This document shows positions 24,933 through 37,229 of a stretch of DNA of 64,000 bases, piece by piece. The stretch is from assembly GCA_026686845.1 (NCBI GenBank), contig JAIVEN010000003.1, positions 4,962,501-5,026,500 of the forward strand, written 5' to 3'. This stretch comes from Adenanthera pavonina (lineage: Eukaryota > Streptophyta > Magnoliopsida > Fabales > Fabaceae). A program made the position numbers and the translations under genes. How positions within the stretch are numbered: position 1 is the first letter of the stretch; each line of letters opens with the position of its first letter. Below the pieces are notes generated by a model, which did not search any database, was not told the origin of the DNA, and was given only the letters and a program-made list of their open reading frames with translations.

Positions 24933-25206
24933 TTAATGTCCTACGCCGGGGCTGGGACCCGACTTGACGGTGACTCTGAGATTCCGAGAATTGGTGAATG
25001 AATGGCCTTCGCCTCTCGAGCTTGGTCCTCCTGTCTTCACCCCTCTTATATATAGCCCCTCCAACATACCTTCCATCCCTTCGCTAATGGAGCCACTCAA
25101 TTTCTCACCATCCACAGGATAACGCCGACCTTCTGTTATGAGGATGAAGCAACTTGCCAGAAGAAGCCAAACACACAAACATGAGGGGCTTGAGATTTTC
25201 GGCCAT
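24933..25206 (-). pseudogene. PIP-type secreted peptide precursor with two motifs, apparent frameshift
   Basis: The downstream frame (24933-25178) has no ATG before its body. It reads VWLLLASCFILITEGRR, an acidic middle, then GGPSSRGEGH and, at the very C-terminus, SGPSPGVGH. The SGPS...GxGH signature, here twice, marks precursors of PAMP-induced secreted peptides (PIP/PIPL), which are secreted, trimmed and sensed by an LRR receptor kinase (RLK7 in Arabidopsis). The only good upstream ATG (25206, context AAATGGCC) opens MAENLKPLMFVC in the +1-shifted frame and would meet a stop after 33 codons. One extra base in the GT-rich GTTTGTGTGTTTGG stretch (about 25167-25180) would explain the break. 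It could be a pseudogene, an assembly error, or have an unrecognised 5' exon. Confidence 0.7.
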
Positions 25207-25350
25207 TTAGATGATCAGTATAGTGTGTGAATGAATTTTAGCTGATGAGATAGGCACACAAGCTAGACGATGCTATAGTGGAAAGATGCAACAGAGTTGT
25301 TTGTGATTTGGATATATGGGCTTGGTTCAGAAGAGGAGGTTGGATGCCCT

Positions 25351-25363
25351 TCTCTTATATTGG
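25351..25363 (-). promoter_or_regulatory. TATA-like box of the first PIP-type gene
   Basis: Minus strand CCAATATAAGAGA, about 145 bp upstream of the ATG at 25206, a suitable spacing for a short 5' UTR. Confidence 0.4.
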
Positions 25364-28300
25364 CGATGGTACGTAGGTAGGAACAAGACAGGAACGTTGT
25401 GTTGCAAATTCAAAAACGCAAACGGAATAATTCGAAGACACGGTGAGTTTATGGTACGAGGTGATCAAGCCAAGAAAGTAAAGTAAGGAGGAATAGGAAA
25501 GGATGTCAATTTGACCTGTGATTCCGAAAGCAATGGACTGTGGACACAGAAAGTAAGAAGTTGTTTAGTTTCCATGCCAGAACTACATTACCGTCCTTTT
25601 GGAATTCCGACCACGTGCGTAACTGTGTGCGTAAGCGCATTTGACTTCAAAATTAATATGGACAGTAATTTCAGAAAGCAAGACTAGGACCTGCCAGCAG
25701 GAGTTTTTTTTTACAAAAAAAAATCAATTTTTTTAATTTAAATTTTGTGATAAAAAACACAGTTGAGGGAATTTTTTTTTCATTTGGAGTCCATTGTGAC
25801 TTGGATAGAATTGATTATACTATCAAATTTCAGATAATTTAAAAAAAAAAAGAAAGAAAAAAAGAAAAGAAAACAAACGAAAGTTGGGTGCAAAGAGAGG
25901 TGGAAGTCAAAAGTGTGAAAGGATGAAGGCTGGGTTTCATCAGTAATTTGCAACCTCAGTTGTCTGGTATCTCTTTAATGGGCTGCCGGGGGGAGTTTGG
26001 TGAAGAGGGATCTATGAAATTTGGATGCTTCTGTATTCAATAGTTATGGACTGCGTCTACCTATATATTTCATCGGTCAGAAAGTATTATAGCTTACGTA
26101 TACTTTGACTAAACCACAAATGGTAGTTATTTCCATTCACTAGATTTCATCCTCATGCCAATTGTCTATCACAAAATGCCCTTAATTTGAAAAATACATT
26201 ATTCTATTTGTGCGGCTTCAGCCATAATTATTGTTTCGAATATATACAATAAAAATATTTTTAAATGTCAAATAAATTGAATAATTTTTTTACTAGAAAT
26301 ATTAAATTAAATGTAAGTCAAATTGAATAATGATTTTGAAACGAAATATGTTAGCATATTTTTTTCACATAAATAGGGTTTAAACTCTGGAACCTCTATC
26401 TACATTCCGCCTCATTCTTCCCACTTGAATTAATCTCCTCAAGTGGCATGCTGGTATAATTTATTTTGAAATCAACTTAGTTATCATTAGTAGTACTATA
26501 ATAATTTGTTGGTCTTATTTATTTTGGAATCATTTAAAAATGTTCAGATATAATTTTTATATTTTTATTATAGCAAATTTTCATTAAAATTAAATACTTG
26601 AATTATTTTTACATCTCATTGGTTCAATGTTATTAACTAGTAACATTCTGTTGGTAAAAAAAAAACTAGTAACATTTTGTTCTTCAAAAAAGAAAATTCC
26701 TGATGCAAGAATCAAACTCAAGAGAAGTAAAGATTTTCTCTTATTTGTTGCGAGCAAGATGCCAGCGAAATCCACTCCCAAATTTTTATATTATGTTTTA
26801 ATAAAATAATAAGTTCAAGAAAAGATCAAAATTAATCCATAGGTAGGCCTTGAGTCATAGGCCACACAAAACGAATTTGTTTCTTTTTCAACATGTATTT
26901 TGCTGCGAATTATTATCATGATGAATCAAAATCCGTATCATTCTTACAATCGAATCACCTTCATACTTAGGCACATTATGAACTCAGAATTATTAGCTGC
27001 ATTGTGGATTTAGAGTAAGTCTTAAGCAACTCTCCTTTTATAGTTTTGTGGGTTGTGTTCCGAGTGCTTCTATCCTCTTTGAAACTGTTTCAAAGGAATT
27101 ATCCACACTATCCAACATCCAAGAAAAATGATTGTTCAATGACCAGCATATATATGATTCTCATTGGTTTTCATTTGAACCCTCTGTTTTCCAACATGCA
27201 AGTTTGCATTTTTACATTCTGAATAAAAATTTCCACGGGGGTCGTGTCTCGTACTGCTGAGTCCAGACATTGGATTTTAACATTAACAAGAAGTGAATTC
27301 TAGACGGCCAATCATTTTTATCCACACAGGCTAAAAAAGACTGATATCGATATCAAGATTAAAATAAAAGGAAAGGCCAATTGCTTCCAGATCACATGAA
27401 TTAATTGCCAATGGATCTCTCCGCTCTTCTTCACGTCCGCCTATGTTGGAACCTCTTGACTGTTAATTTTCCCTACTGACATGTTATTTTGGCTTTAAAA
27501 AAAAATGCTAGCATGTTAAAGTGAGATTCTGCCATTGACGATAAGAACTGCACTGTCCAAGTGATGGATTTATTCCTGCGGTCCCTGCTACTTTCAGGAA
27601 CCCTGATTACTCAACGGCAACAGCCTCTAAGACTATCTTTGATAGCAACGAGTCCTTTTTAAGAAAAATATGTAGAAAGAAAAGGAGAAAAGTCTTCCTA
27701 AAAAGAACTATTTTATATCCCTAAAATGTTTGAGTAATCTATATCAAACATATTATATAAAATTTCTCTCCCAGTTGATGTGCCCCCTCGAGGTTGTATT
27801 CAATTATTGTATCTGGATGCTCAAAACACTTTTATCATGAATAATCAGTAATCTGCCCTTGAGTGGCTCCTTAACAAAAAAAAAAAAATCTCTCCCATCT
27901 TCCGTTTCATAATCTCTTTTCATATTTATCAAATGCCTAAAACCCGTGCATAGAAGATTTCTCACATTTTTGTTTATTTATTTTCAAAAGAAGACGTTCG
28001 TTAATTACAGTGTTTACAGTTGATTGGGAAAGGACAAAATAATTCAGATCCTTTTTTTTGGGCCATCATTCAGATCGTCATTTCAAGGAATGGGGAAGCA
28101 AACTCTAATTTTATCATTTAATGAGGTACGATTATCATGGTTCACAGGCTTCAACCCTCAAATATACCGGTAATGCCCTGTAATAGGAATTGCTTCACGC
28201 TAATAAAAATTCGCAGCATTAAGTAATTTCCATGTCAGGAAAGTTCGCATGTGAACGAGTATTCTTAATTAAGCTAATGTTAAACATCCTAATTTTAACT

Positions 28301-28970
28301 TGGATAAAAGTAGTATAATACTGCTATTAATCCCAATGATAAGTCCTTCACTCATGAGTTGAACTTTCCAAATCATGTTGGCACCAGCTTTCATTATCAC
28401 GTCACCTTAATTGTTTTCAAAAAACGGATATTGATGGAAAACTAAATAAAAGGTGAAGAAGAAAGGCAGAAAATAGGAAAAATAAACACACAGAAATAAA
28501 CATGGTATTCCTCCATAAGAGACAATTCCTGCTCGCAAGTCCCATGACTTGAGTATTTCAGTGTATCAAACAAGGAATACGGAGTAACTTGACAAATTCG
28601 ACAAGAATCAAATACCCATCTCTGAGCCTTCTGCATATTGGGTTCCAGGAAAGGCCAGAAGGACCTTTGCTTCTGTATGGGAAAGAAAAAAGTTTCTATC
28701 TTTTCATCGCTAATTTCAATTTGCAGAGCACAAATAAATCGAGGAACTAAATCGGCACAAATCATAATTTAATCTTTAGATTTACCAAATTATAATACAT
28801 CTCATTCAACAATTCCTTCCCAATTTACACATCAAACGTAGTTTGGTAGTAAATAAAATTGCAGATCTAGTAACTGAAATTCAAAGACTGCACAAAAATT
28901 AACTCCAAAGCCGAAATCTCACAGGCAGAAGATGATAGAATAAGTGAGATCAGAAGTAGATATGAAAATT
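25364..28970. other. Long intergenic region
   Basis: No gene supported. The part nearest 28971 is downstream of the GID2 stop. A 107-residue open frame at 28442-28765 (minus) lies in this 3' flank and matches nothing I recognise. Confidence 0.45.
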
Positions 28971-29510
28971 TCATCTGCTTCTGTTATTAAAGTTCATTTT
29001 CTCGTAATAGCGAATAGAGAGAAGCGACAGGGAGAGATGAACCTCGTCTTTCCCTAACCGAGGGGATGGTTTGGAGCGAATCATCTGCGGAAACGCCGTC
29101 CAGGACGAGGAGGAGGAGGAGGAGGAGGAGGAGGCCGACGTGGACGCCGAAGAAGACTGCGGCTTGGAGAGGGGCCAGAGGTAGAGCGCGTGGAGACGAC
29201 GGAAGCCACCGAGGGCAAGCACGACGGATCGCAGCTGCTGCTCGCCACAGCCGGTGTTAGCCCACTGTTTGGTGCAGATCAGCTCCCACAGCCGCTCATC
29301 CTGCGCCGTCTTGTGCCACTGCTTGTTCACACAAGCCGCCATCGCCAGCGTCTTGGCGTCCACATGCTTCAAAACCTCAAACAGCAGATTATCGTCGAAA
29401 TACACAGACCCACGAGGGTTCCCAGAAGCCCAATCGTCACGTCGCTTATCAAAATCCACGACCTTCACCTTTTTCATCTTCTCATCGTTGCCGGCATGTG
29501 GACGCTTCAT
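28971..29510 (-). CDS. GID2: F-box protein GID2/SLEEPY1-like (gibberellin signalling)
   Basis: 179 residues, single exon; the start is the ATG at 29510 (MKRPHAGND), since the frame upstream of it has no ATG. F-box at about 38-83 (DDNLLFEVLKHVDAKTLAMA ... DERLWELICTKQW). It is followed by the GGF region (VVLALGGFRRLHALYLWPL, about 97-114), a Ser-rich linker with a run of about 13 Ser (118-136), and the C-terminal LSL region (KDEVHLSLSLLSIRYYEKM, 154-172) that in this family contacts DELLA proteins. Family role: substrate receptor of an SCF E3 ligase in the nucleus that ubiquitinates GA-bound DELLA repressors. Rice GID2 is about 212 and Arabidopsis SLY1 151 residues, so the length fits. Confidence 0.95.
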   Translation of the reverse strand: MKRPHAGNDEKMKKVKVVDFDKRRDDWASGNPRGSVYFDDNLLFEVLKHVDAKTLAMAACVNKQWHKTAQDERLWELICTKQWANTGCGEQQLRSVVLALGGFRRLHALYLWPLSKPQSSSASTSASSSSSSSSSSWTAFPQMIRSKPSPRLGKDEVHLSLSLLSIRYYEKMNFNNRSR

Positions 29511-32074
29511 CTCTAAGCTTGGAGAAGGGGAAAAAAAAACCTCTCTCCTTCCCCAATCCTGCAATAGGAATTAGGAATCTGGAGACTTCTTTGATAACAC
29601 TAACAGTAATTGGGAAGTAATGAAGTGGAGGAGGGTTAAAAGAATGAAGTTGGAGGATGGAGGAAGAGGGAAGGAAGGCGATAGATAGAAAATGGGATTA
29701 GGGACGGGAGAAAAAGGAGGGGTGGAGAGAAAAGATAATGGGGGGCATGTTGAGGGGTAAAGGTCAAGATTAGGAAGTGCACCTGCTCTCGATGGTTTTC
29801 GAAGACGACATTATGAAAAACGAATGCGCTTCGATTCTTTTCTTTGATTGACGATTTTGTCCTGGCTCTTTCACCTTCTCTTTAATTATACTATGTCATT
29901 ATAAAAATCATTTTCTTCTTTCTTTTTTCTTTTTTATTCATCTTCCTCTGTCGTCATATCCTCCGTCTTGATGCGTTATTGGGTTTCTCATATACGTTCT
30001 TTTTTCCTGCCAGTTGTTGTTAGGTACTTTATCAAAATGGTTGTTTCTCTCGGTATCCCAATAGGAACAAACTCCTCGCGCATCAGTCCACTTGATTCAT
30101 ATAATAATATTCCTAATATCATCAAACTGCATAATATTAAGAAGGTAACACTTATTATACCAAATATCTTTATTCATTACACTGAACACTGGATTTGCAA
30201 GTTTCGTATTTCAGGAAATTTTCAAGCATGAATTTTTTTATTAAAAAAAATGAGAAATGTTTCGCCACAAAAACTGCAAAAAAAAAAAAACAGAAGAAAA
30301 AAACAGAGAGAAAAAATAAACTCAACTACGTTAAGGCAACTCTGATATATTAAAACACACTACATTTTTTTTTTGGCCAACCAAACACATGTATAACGTT
30401 AGACTATTAAACACAAATTCTTAATTCTAAATACATGCACAATAAAACAACCTAAATTTATCATGAGGTGTATACATTTATGATAAATTAATAACTTGGG
30501 AGAATTATTCTGATTAACTTTTAATAAAGAAAATTTAATATAATTACCAAAAAATAAAATTTAATTTCTGTTTTTTTCCTACAAACAGGATTAAGTTGGT
30601 TTTTAATTCTCTTTCTATGTATTTAAAATAAAAAGAAGGGGAAACAAACAAATACAGCATTCCAAATCTATTCTGGAAAGATTTTGAGATTTTTAAACAT
30701 TTAGTTTAATTGAGCATGATTTAGATTATATCCTATGAACAGGCTTTTTTATTTTTTTTTTAAAGAAGAAATGTTAGATTCCCCATATCTAAATGATGTA
30801 CTATTCTCTTATCTATATTGCATACAAAATATTAAATTATGTATAACTTTAGAAATTTACAATGACATATAGATAGATATTCTGATCTATAAAATTTAAT
30901 TAAGAATTTTTAAAACATATTTAAATTTATTTAAATAATTTTTTATAGTTAATTAACTCATCATTCTACTAATGAAAGCCTGAATATCATTGACAACAAT
31001 TTTTTTTTACTTTGTTTTTTATTATTTTACTCTTGATTAATATGAAATGGAATATCTGAAAGAGTACATTTAAGTTAAAGATATTTCAATAAAAGATTAT
31101 TGAAGTTTATAATAATTTAGATTATTTAATAGTTTTCTTAGCCTATGTAAAAAATTTTAAAACTTCTTTTAAACAGGAGGGAGTAAAGTTTAACCTAAAA
31201 CAAATGTAAGATAAGCCTCATTTTCACGAGCTTTAATAACAAGCACGACATGATGTCAAAACTGGGAAGAAAATGAAAGGAGAGGTGAGTGGATGGGAGT
31301 GAAAGTGGAGTGGAAAGGAATTTGCAGGAAAAGTGGGAAGCAACATTTGGACTTTGGAGAATGGCAAAGTGGGGAAAACGACTCGTTCGGCATTTACTCA
31401 CTCAACCGCTTTACCTTGAACCGGATCTTTTGTTTGGTTCCATCACCAGCGTTGTCCATGCTTCTCACTGGACATGGACAAAGCCTTCCACTTCCCCTTA
31501 CTTGTGGATGTCTTTCAATTTTGATTCTTTCAAGTTGTGTTATCCTCTTCAGATCTACCTGCCTGCCCCTCATGATGCTTTCATACTTATATTGGACTTG
31601 AAACTTTTCCATATTGCAAATTTTTTACTACAACCTATTTGTAAATATAGTGTTGGAAATCTTGACAGAGATACTCAAAGTAAATGATAGACTTTCATAA
31701 TTAAATTTACTTTATAGGAAAATCAAACTTCCAATAATTTATTTTAAGAATGAGAGCATCTAACTCTTATCCCAACTTAAGTGGTCAACATCCATGTTTT
31801 CAATAAAAAATCATTTATAGTTTGAAATATGTTGTTTATTTTTCATGTTCCAGAAAAAAGAAATTTGTACAGGTTTATTTTGGCCAAAAAAGATATATAA
31901 TTTGAAAATTTTTATTTTGAAAGTTATAATTTATCGTGTTGTTGATAAATTACGGTACAATATAATAATTTACCGTAGGGACCCAACCTATGCTTGCAGA
32001 CTTGCAGTGAATGGATTTGCAACTGTCGTGGTTGTTTATCTATAGAGAAATAGCTATCCCGTAGTTAATACCGT
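29511..32074. other. GID2 promoter and intergenic region
   Basis: GA-rich sequence (about 29590-29760) lies immediately upstream of GID2 and is likely 5' UTR/promoter. Overlapping open frames of 60-130 codons on both strands occur at 31195-31687, but none resembles a known protein. A block AGGAGGGAGTAAA at about 31177 looks like one end of a lost Stowaway MITE. Confidence 0.45.
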
Positions 32075-32148
32075 GGCCCATTAGTTCAGTTGGTTAGAGC
32101 GTCGTGCTAATAACGCGAAGGTCGCAGGTTCGAGACCTGCATGGGCCA
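32075..32148 (+). tRNA. tRNA-Ile (anticodon AAT)
   Basis: 74-nt cloverleaf. Acceptor stem GGCCCAT pairs with ATGGGCC, followed by discriminator A. The D-arm contains AGTTCAGTTGGTTAGAGC, the anticodon loop is CTAATAA (anticodon AAT), and the T-arm is GCAGGTTCGAGACCTGC. B box GGTTCGAGACC and A box TAGTTCAGTTGG are intact, no intron, and a T run (GTTTTG) follows as Pol III terminator. It decodes ATT (A34 read as inosine also ATC) isoleucine codons in the cytosol. Confidence 0.97.
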
Positions 32149-33600
32149 GTTTTGTATGCCTACTTTAATGTATTCTTATTTTTCTCTACACAAAATCCGG
32201 CCCACTTCTTATAACTTGCCTCGTAAGCGGTCACCGCTTTATGGGCTCATCTTTCAACGGCCCATTTATTTTATTAATGATTTTGCGTGTTGATAAATAA
32301 CATTACCTTGTTGAATCTTTGAATTTTGTATAAAATTAAACTAAATAACTAAACAAAATATAAAATAAAGAATGCGTAAATCATATTCCGATTTTCCTTT
32401 CATACCAAAAACAATTTTTTTCTCCTGTCAAAAAATCATCCTTCGAAAATTTAAACTTCTATTTGTCTGCTGCTAATTTTCTTTAACACGATCCTTTGAA
32501 TTTATATCTTCATTTTTGACATTTGAAAGAAAGAAAATCATATATCTGTATGCGTAGCCGTTGTACATAATAATTTACAAAATACAAACAACATAATTTG
32601 GATCTGAAACAGAATATTAAAACACAAATGGAATGATGAGCGCTTCACAAATTAATGGATATCATATCATATCAAAGACAGCGCATGATCAGATAAATTA
32701 TTTGAACTCAGTTGAATAATTCCTGAGAATCCTTAAAGTAACCAACTTTGAATATTTATATGAGAAAGTCTCATGACTTGGATATCAATCTTTTTCTTGT
32801 CTTCAATGTTTTTTGGAATCATTATTAAGTTTGTTGCTTTATTATATGCGACTGCAAGCATGACTTAAATGTATTATATTCCAGGGAAACTAATCATTTG
32901 CTCACTGACAATGAAGAAATCAATAATCGAAGGGACGTCAGTAGGATAGCGCGGACAGAATGTTACACAAAATTCAGAAAATTAATATGCTATTATTACT
33001 TAATTATATGAGAAGGCATGAGAAATTAATTGATTAATTTATGCATCAGTTAGTGACATTCTTGAAATTAAGCACTGTAACAATTAAATCACGGCAAGGT
33101 ACAAGAAGCCATTCAATTTTTTGTCAGCCTCAATACAAATAGTTCATAATACAAACACCGAAACAAAACAACTGATCCCTTTCAGCTGAAGTAGAAAAAC
33201 TGGGGAACAACCTGGGTATGCTTGATCTGAAGTCCAAAATGCTGTATAAATAAATTTCATGACACTTACGTATGTTTGGGATCGATGATGCAGAGAATCC
33301 ACAGTGGCTAGAGATGCCAAATTCTCTTGCTCTTTCAAAGGGACACCAAAAAGGCCAGAATGCATGGTACGTAGTGGATATGGTCTTCAAGACCCATATG
33401 ATGTAGCATGAATGATAATGGTTAAATTTAAAGTTGATAATAATGAGGTGCTTGTGCATAGAGTAATTAAGCACAGATAGGCATGCAAGAGCTTGGTGAA
33501 GAAGTGCAAGACAGAAAGCAAAAGGAAAAGATATACGTACATATAGTGTTGGAGGTGCATATATGCAGTAGCTTAGCCAGTCAAATGTAGCAAACTTTAA
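32149..33600. other. Intergenic
   Basis: No gene recognised. An open frame at 33130-33474 (minus) lies just downstream of the second PIP-type gene and is probably in its 3' UTR. Confidence 0.4.
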
Positions 33601-33786
33601 CTAAGAAACGATTTGATGGCCTATCCCTCCTCGACTAGGACCTGAGTATGCTTGAGCCACCCTGAGGTGGGGGGTGGGTCTGGAGCCATGGGTGTGCCAC
33701 GAAAAGCTCAACAAGAGAAGGATCATCAGAATCAGAGAGGCGAACAACATACGACTTGGATGTTTCATGATCACTCTTCTCTTCAT
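33601..33786 (-). CDS. PIP-like secreted peptide precursor with C-terminal extension
   Basis: 61 residues from a true ATG (33786); a second Met at position 7 and a third at 13 are possible. Residues 13-30 (MLFASLILMILLLLSFSW) form a strong secretion signal. The mature region near the C-terminus holds SGPSRGGIGH (about 48-57), the SGPSxxGxGH signature of PIP/PIPL signal peptides, preceded by basic and Pro residues (SRPTPHLR). Unlike the usual form, the motif is followed by QIVS before the stop. By family knowledge the precursor is secreted and processed to a short hydroxyprolinated peptide acting on an LRR receptor kinase. No intron needed. Confidence 0.78.
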   Translation of the reverse strand: MKRRVIMKHPSRMLFASLILMILLLLSFSWHTHGSRPTPHLRVAQAYSGPSRGGIGHQIVS

Positions 33787-33826
33787 TATTTGCGTTGCTG
33801 TATGTAAATTCTGAGGCAGGCAGGCT

Positions 33827-33836
33827 TACATATATT
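33827..33836 (-). promoter_or_regulatory. TATA box of the PIP-like gene
   Basis: Minus strand AATATATGTA, about 45 bp upstream of the ATG at 33786. Spacing implies a very short 5' UTR. Confidence 0.45.
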
Positions 33837-34148
33837 GGAGAAGATACCGCAGGCTAGAATGTGTTAAGAGGGTTTAGGTCCAAAGCTGTACTTTTTGGCA
33901 CTGTCTTTATTCTCTGCTTGTGGACAAAACTCTCTCGCTCTTTCTCTATATATATTGCAGAGAGAGATAGGGAAGCTGCTGATGACTTTTTCAGGTCTCG
34001 TGGGAAAAATCACGGATAAGACAAATGAGGAGGTTGCGATTTGCCACTCCTATTAGGTACGACTTGGAGGATTTCTTAATTTCCCATTTTAGACGCCAAT
34101 AACAATGGACAAACAATCTAATTAATTTCCTTCCATTTCTCAGATTAT

Positions 34149-34179
<31 letters not shown>

Positions 34180-34536
34180 TCAGTTTATCGTTGAAATATC
34201 ATCGTGAGATGCCAAACAACCTCTAATTGACATTTTGTTATGCTAGCTTTCACGCGTCAAATTAGATATTATCTGTGATCGACTAAAATACGTCATTGAT
34301 CAAGTAGTGGAAAACGCCAAGATCGACTACCAAACCAGCAAACAGTTCTCCAGGAAAGCCTGAGTTTATTTATTTTTATATATTATGATGTAATCAGAAA
34401 TAAATTTGATTTTCAATTTTAGGTAAAAATTATTTATTCACCAAAATATGAATGATAGAAAATTAATTAAATTCTTTATATTTTTGAGAAATTCAAGTTA
34501 ATATTCCCAGAAGACGAGGATCACGGGAATGAATAT

Positions 34537-34568
<32 letters not shown>

Positions 34569-36090
34569 ACAATCCAAAGTCAAAATAAATAGTGTTATGA
34601 TAGAAGGAAGCTCACATGCGAAGAATGCAATGCAAAATGTAAAAAAGAAAAAAAAGGTTAATTTGGAGTCCACGGGAGCCCATTGAGTTGACGATGCATC
34701 GGGGGAGCCGTGCCTCACAAGGACATCAACCATACGTAATGATAAAAACAAGAGTATACATATACTTTGGTGGTATGATTCATGATCATGACATTTGGGT
34801 CACGTAGATTTATTTAGGTATGGATATATAATACGATCGGCATGTGACTATATATGATGAGATGAAGAATTAAACCAATATATATATAGCTGGATTAATT
34901 AATTAATCATATATATATATGGAAGGATTTGGATTAAATTATAGCACATAAGATCTAAAATGGGCTTCCTGACTATCTTTTTTACCTTGTATTCGTTGCG
35001 TGATAATCTTAATTCTCATCTTATGTGAAGATTCTGCATATCTAATTAATAATAAGTAATTCGGGCTTCGATCAAAATCATTACCAAATGGCAAAATTAA
35101 CTTTAATATTATGCTTAATTATTCGATCGGTAACGGCCGTATATGGATTGCTAAACTATCAAAATTTGTATATGCATGACTTCTTCATAAATACACACAC
35201 ATAACATACCAATGAGCTCAAATTTTCACATTTTTTCGCCTATCAAATTTCTGAATATTTATTTAACTAAATTTTGGCCAATGGGATTTAGGGTTTAGGC
35301 TGCACGGTCATACTCTGAACTTTCCGTATGACATGCCAAGGCATACATGGGGTACGTACTATGTGTGTGTGTGAACAATGACCAAGTATGCACCACGTAA
35401 CAGATTATAATTAATGTAAAATAGATTTTCAAAAATATGAAACAAATGGATTTAAAACTTTAATGTGACTGTGCAAAAGCATGCGCAAAGGGTTGCGGCT
35501 CCTCGCCTGCCTGAATGAAATGCTACAAGTAATTATAGCATTGTTTGATTTCTTCTTTTACAGTTCATAATGTGATGTGAGACATTTGAGTCTTGATATA
35601 TATATAAGAGGGGTGTGTGTAAATTGTAATGTAAAGATTCGCAGGTCATGTAAACGGTCAAACGTTTGCAGATAAGTAAGATTACGCTTCACTGTATATT
35701 TAAATTTAATTACACAGCTTGATTGAGTGAATTTCATTACTTCCTTTAATTCTTAATATAACATTCTTTTAATTAAATCATGTGAATTAAGAATGAGAGT
35801 TAAAGTTAGTTAATTATCTTTGATTTTTTTCAAAAATTAAGATATTTTTTTAAAATTATCCTTATTTAATATCTTTTCTCTTTTTTTTAGATAAATTAAA
35901 TATGAACATTTTTTAGAAATGTGTAATAAATACTACCTCATATTTTGAAAAAGAATTTATGTCTAGAATCAAGATAAAAGACCATATATTTAGGATCAAA
36001 ATGAGTAAAAGATAAATGATGAAAATTTAAAGAAAGTGTTGGTGCATTAAGTTTCAAAATTAAAATCAAAATAAAAACCATCCGCAAATT
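33837..36090. other. Intergenic between PIP-type genes 2 and 3
   Basis: AT-rich with several microsatellites. No gene recognised. Confidence 0.45.
34157..34180. repeat. (AT)n microsatellite
   Basis: Uninterrupted AT dinucleotides upstream of the PIP-like gene. A second (AT)n run followed by GTGTGTG lies at 34538-34568. Confidence 0.9.
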
Positions 36091-36434
36091 AAGGATCTGT
36101 TTGGTACTGTTTTTAAAAACAGTTTTTCTGTTTTCGAAAATAGAAAAATAAAAAAACTTGTTTGATAAACCTGTTTTTTATAAACTGTTCTGAAAAATAG
36201 AAAAATAAAAGAATAGAAAACTCAGAGCATTTTTAAGCTATTTTGTAATTTTTATTCTGGAAAACAAAAGAAAAGGTAAAAAACACCCACCTCATTAATT
36301 GGTAAAATTATAAATTTTGAATAACTCATCTATCACTCACTAATTATGATTTGAGAACAACTATTTAAACAAATTTTTTTATTTCGAAAACAGTTTCACA
36401 AAACTGTAAACAGAAAACACGATCAAACCGTCCC
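36091..36434. mobile_element. MITE with GGATCTGTTTGGT-type ends
   Basis: Left end GGATCTGTTTGGTACTGTTTT is mirrored at the right end (inverse of CACGATCAAACCGTCC). AAACAGTTTT/AAAACTGTT blocks recur internally in both orientations. About 344 bp with no coding capacity. The ends resemble hAT- or Harbinger-type MITEs, but the target duplication is unclear. It sits about 0.9 kb upstream of the third PIP-type gene. Confidence 0.55.
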
Positions 36435-37220
36435 TAAATAACTTTCCCCCTTTTTTTTCATACCATATAGAGTACTCTGATCCTTTGGAAAGGTATTTAA
36501 GAGCGCAAGTTTTTATTTCATGAAATAAAAATTTTGAAGTGATTACTTCCAAAATTTCTCCTAATTAGTTCTTCATTTTTACTCTTTTTAGAATCGTCAA
36601 TATTTGTTCTTACATGTATTTGACAAAGGTAATTATATTGAACTTACTTAAAGCCACATCGAGAACTCTGAAGGACTTGACACCTTTCGAACATGCAACT
36701 GATACTTAAATACATCTTTAGTTCACTATGCATTTCATTTTACCCCTAAAATGGTTTTGCCTTTGTTAAATAAAAACAATTGGTGATAATTTTTTCGAAC
36801 TGATTTTTAAATAACTGCGAGTTTATCTTTTTTTGTTTTGGTATAGCCATGTGGCTCACATTTTGGGCGGCGACTTCAGTTTGACAACTGCAACAGAGTA
36901 AGTTTGAGACGCAAGCTAACCATCCTTTCCTTTGTCACTCAAACTCTGATAATTTTTCCAATTTGGAGTCTTTAGTAATTGTCTTATTTAGCAACAGCAT
37001 GCATGTAGTGTTTCATGTTCTTACCTATATTATACACTGACCTCTGATTCTTATCAAAAGCAACCTTCTTCCTTGGCAAAGTCATGAGTCATGAGAACCC
37101 AGTCAGCAGCAGGGTACCAAACCCCCACCCCACCAACTCTTGAGTTAAGCCTACCTTGCATCTTTGAAGGCCCCACCTGTAAAACGTTTCTTTAACCCTC
37201 CTCTGCCTTCAATTTCTGCA

Positions 37221-37229
37221 TATAATTAA
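37221..37229 (+). promoter_or_regulatory. TATA box of the third PIP-type gene
   Basis: TATAATTAA about 95 bp upstream of the ATG at 37325. Confidence 0.4.

Noticed and set aside
28442..28765. 107-codon minus-strand frame after GID2
   Set aside because: Lies in the GID2 3' flank, resembles no known family, and GID2 already has its natural LSL-containing C-terminus.
29066..29574. Plus-strand frames opposite GID2, one Arg-rich
   Set aside because: Antisense shadows of the GID2 Ser-codon run and GC-rich coding sequence.
31195..31687. Overlapping open frames on both strands upstream of the tRNA
   Set aside because: Less AT-rich patch gives open frames in several phases; none has recognisable similarity, so coding is unsupported.
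31860..31990. TACGGT...ACCGTA inverted repeat before the tRNA
   Set aside because: Short and AT-rich; too small to call a terminator or element in plant nuclear DNA.
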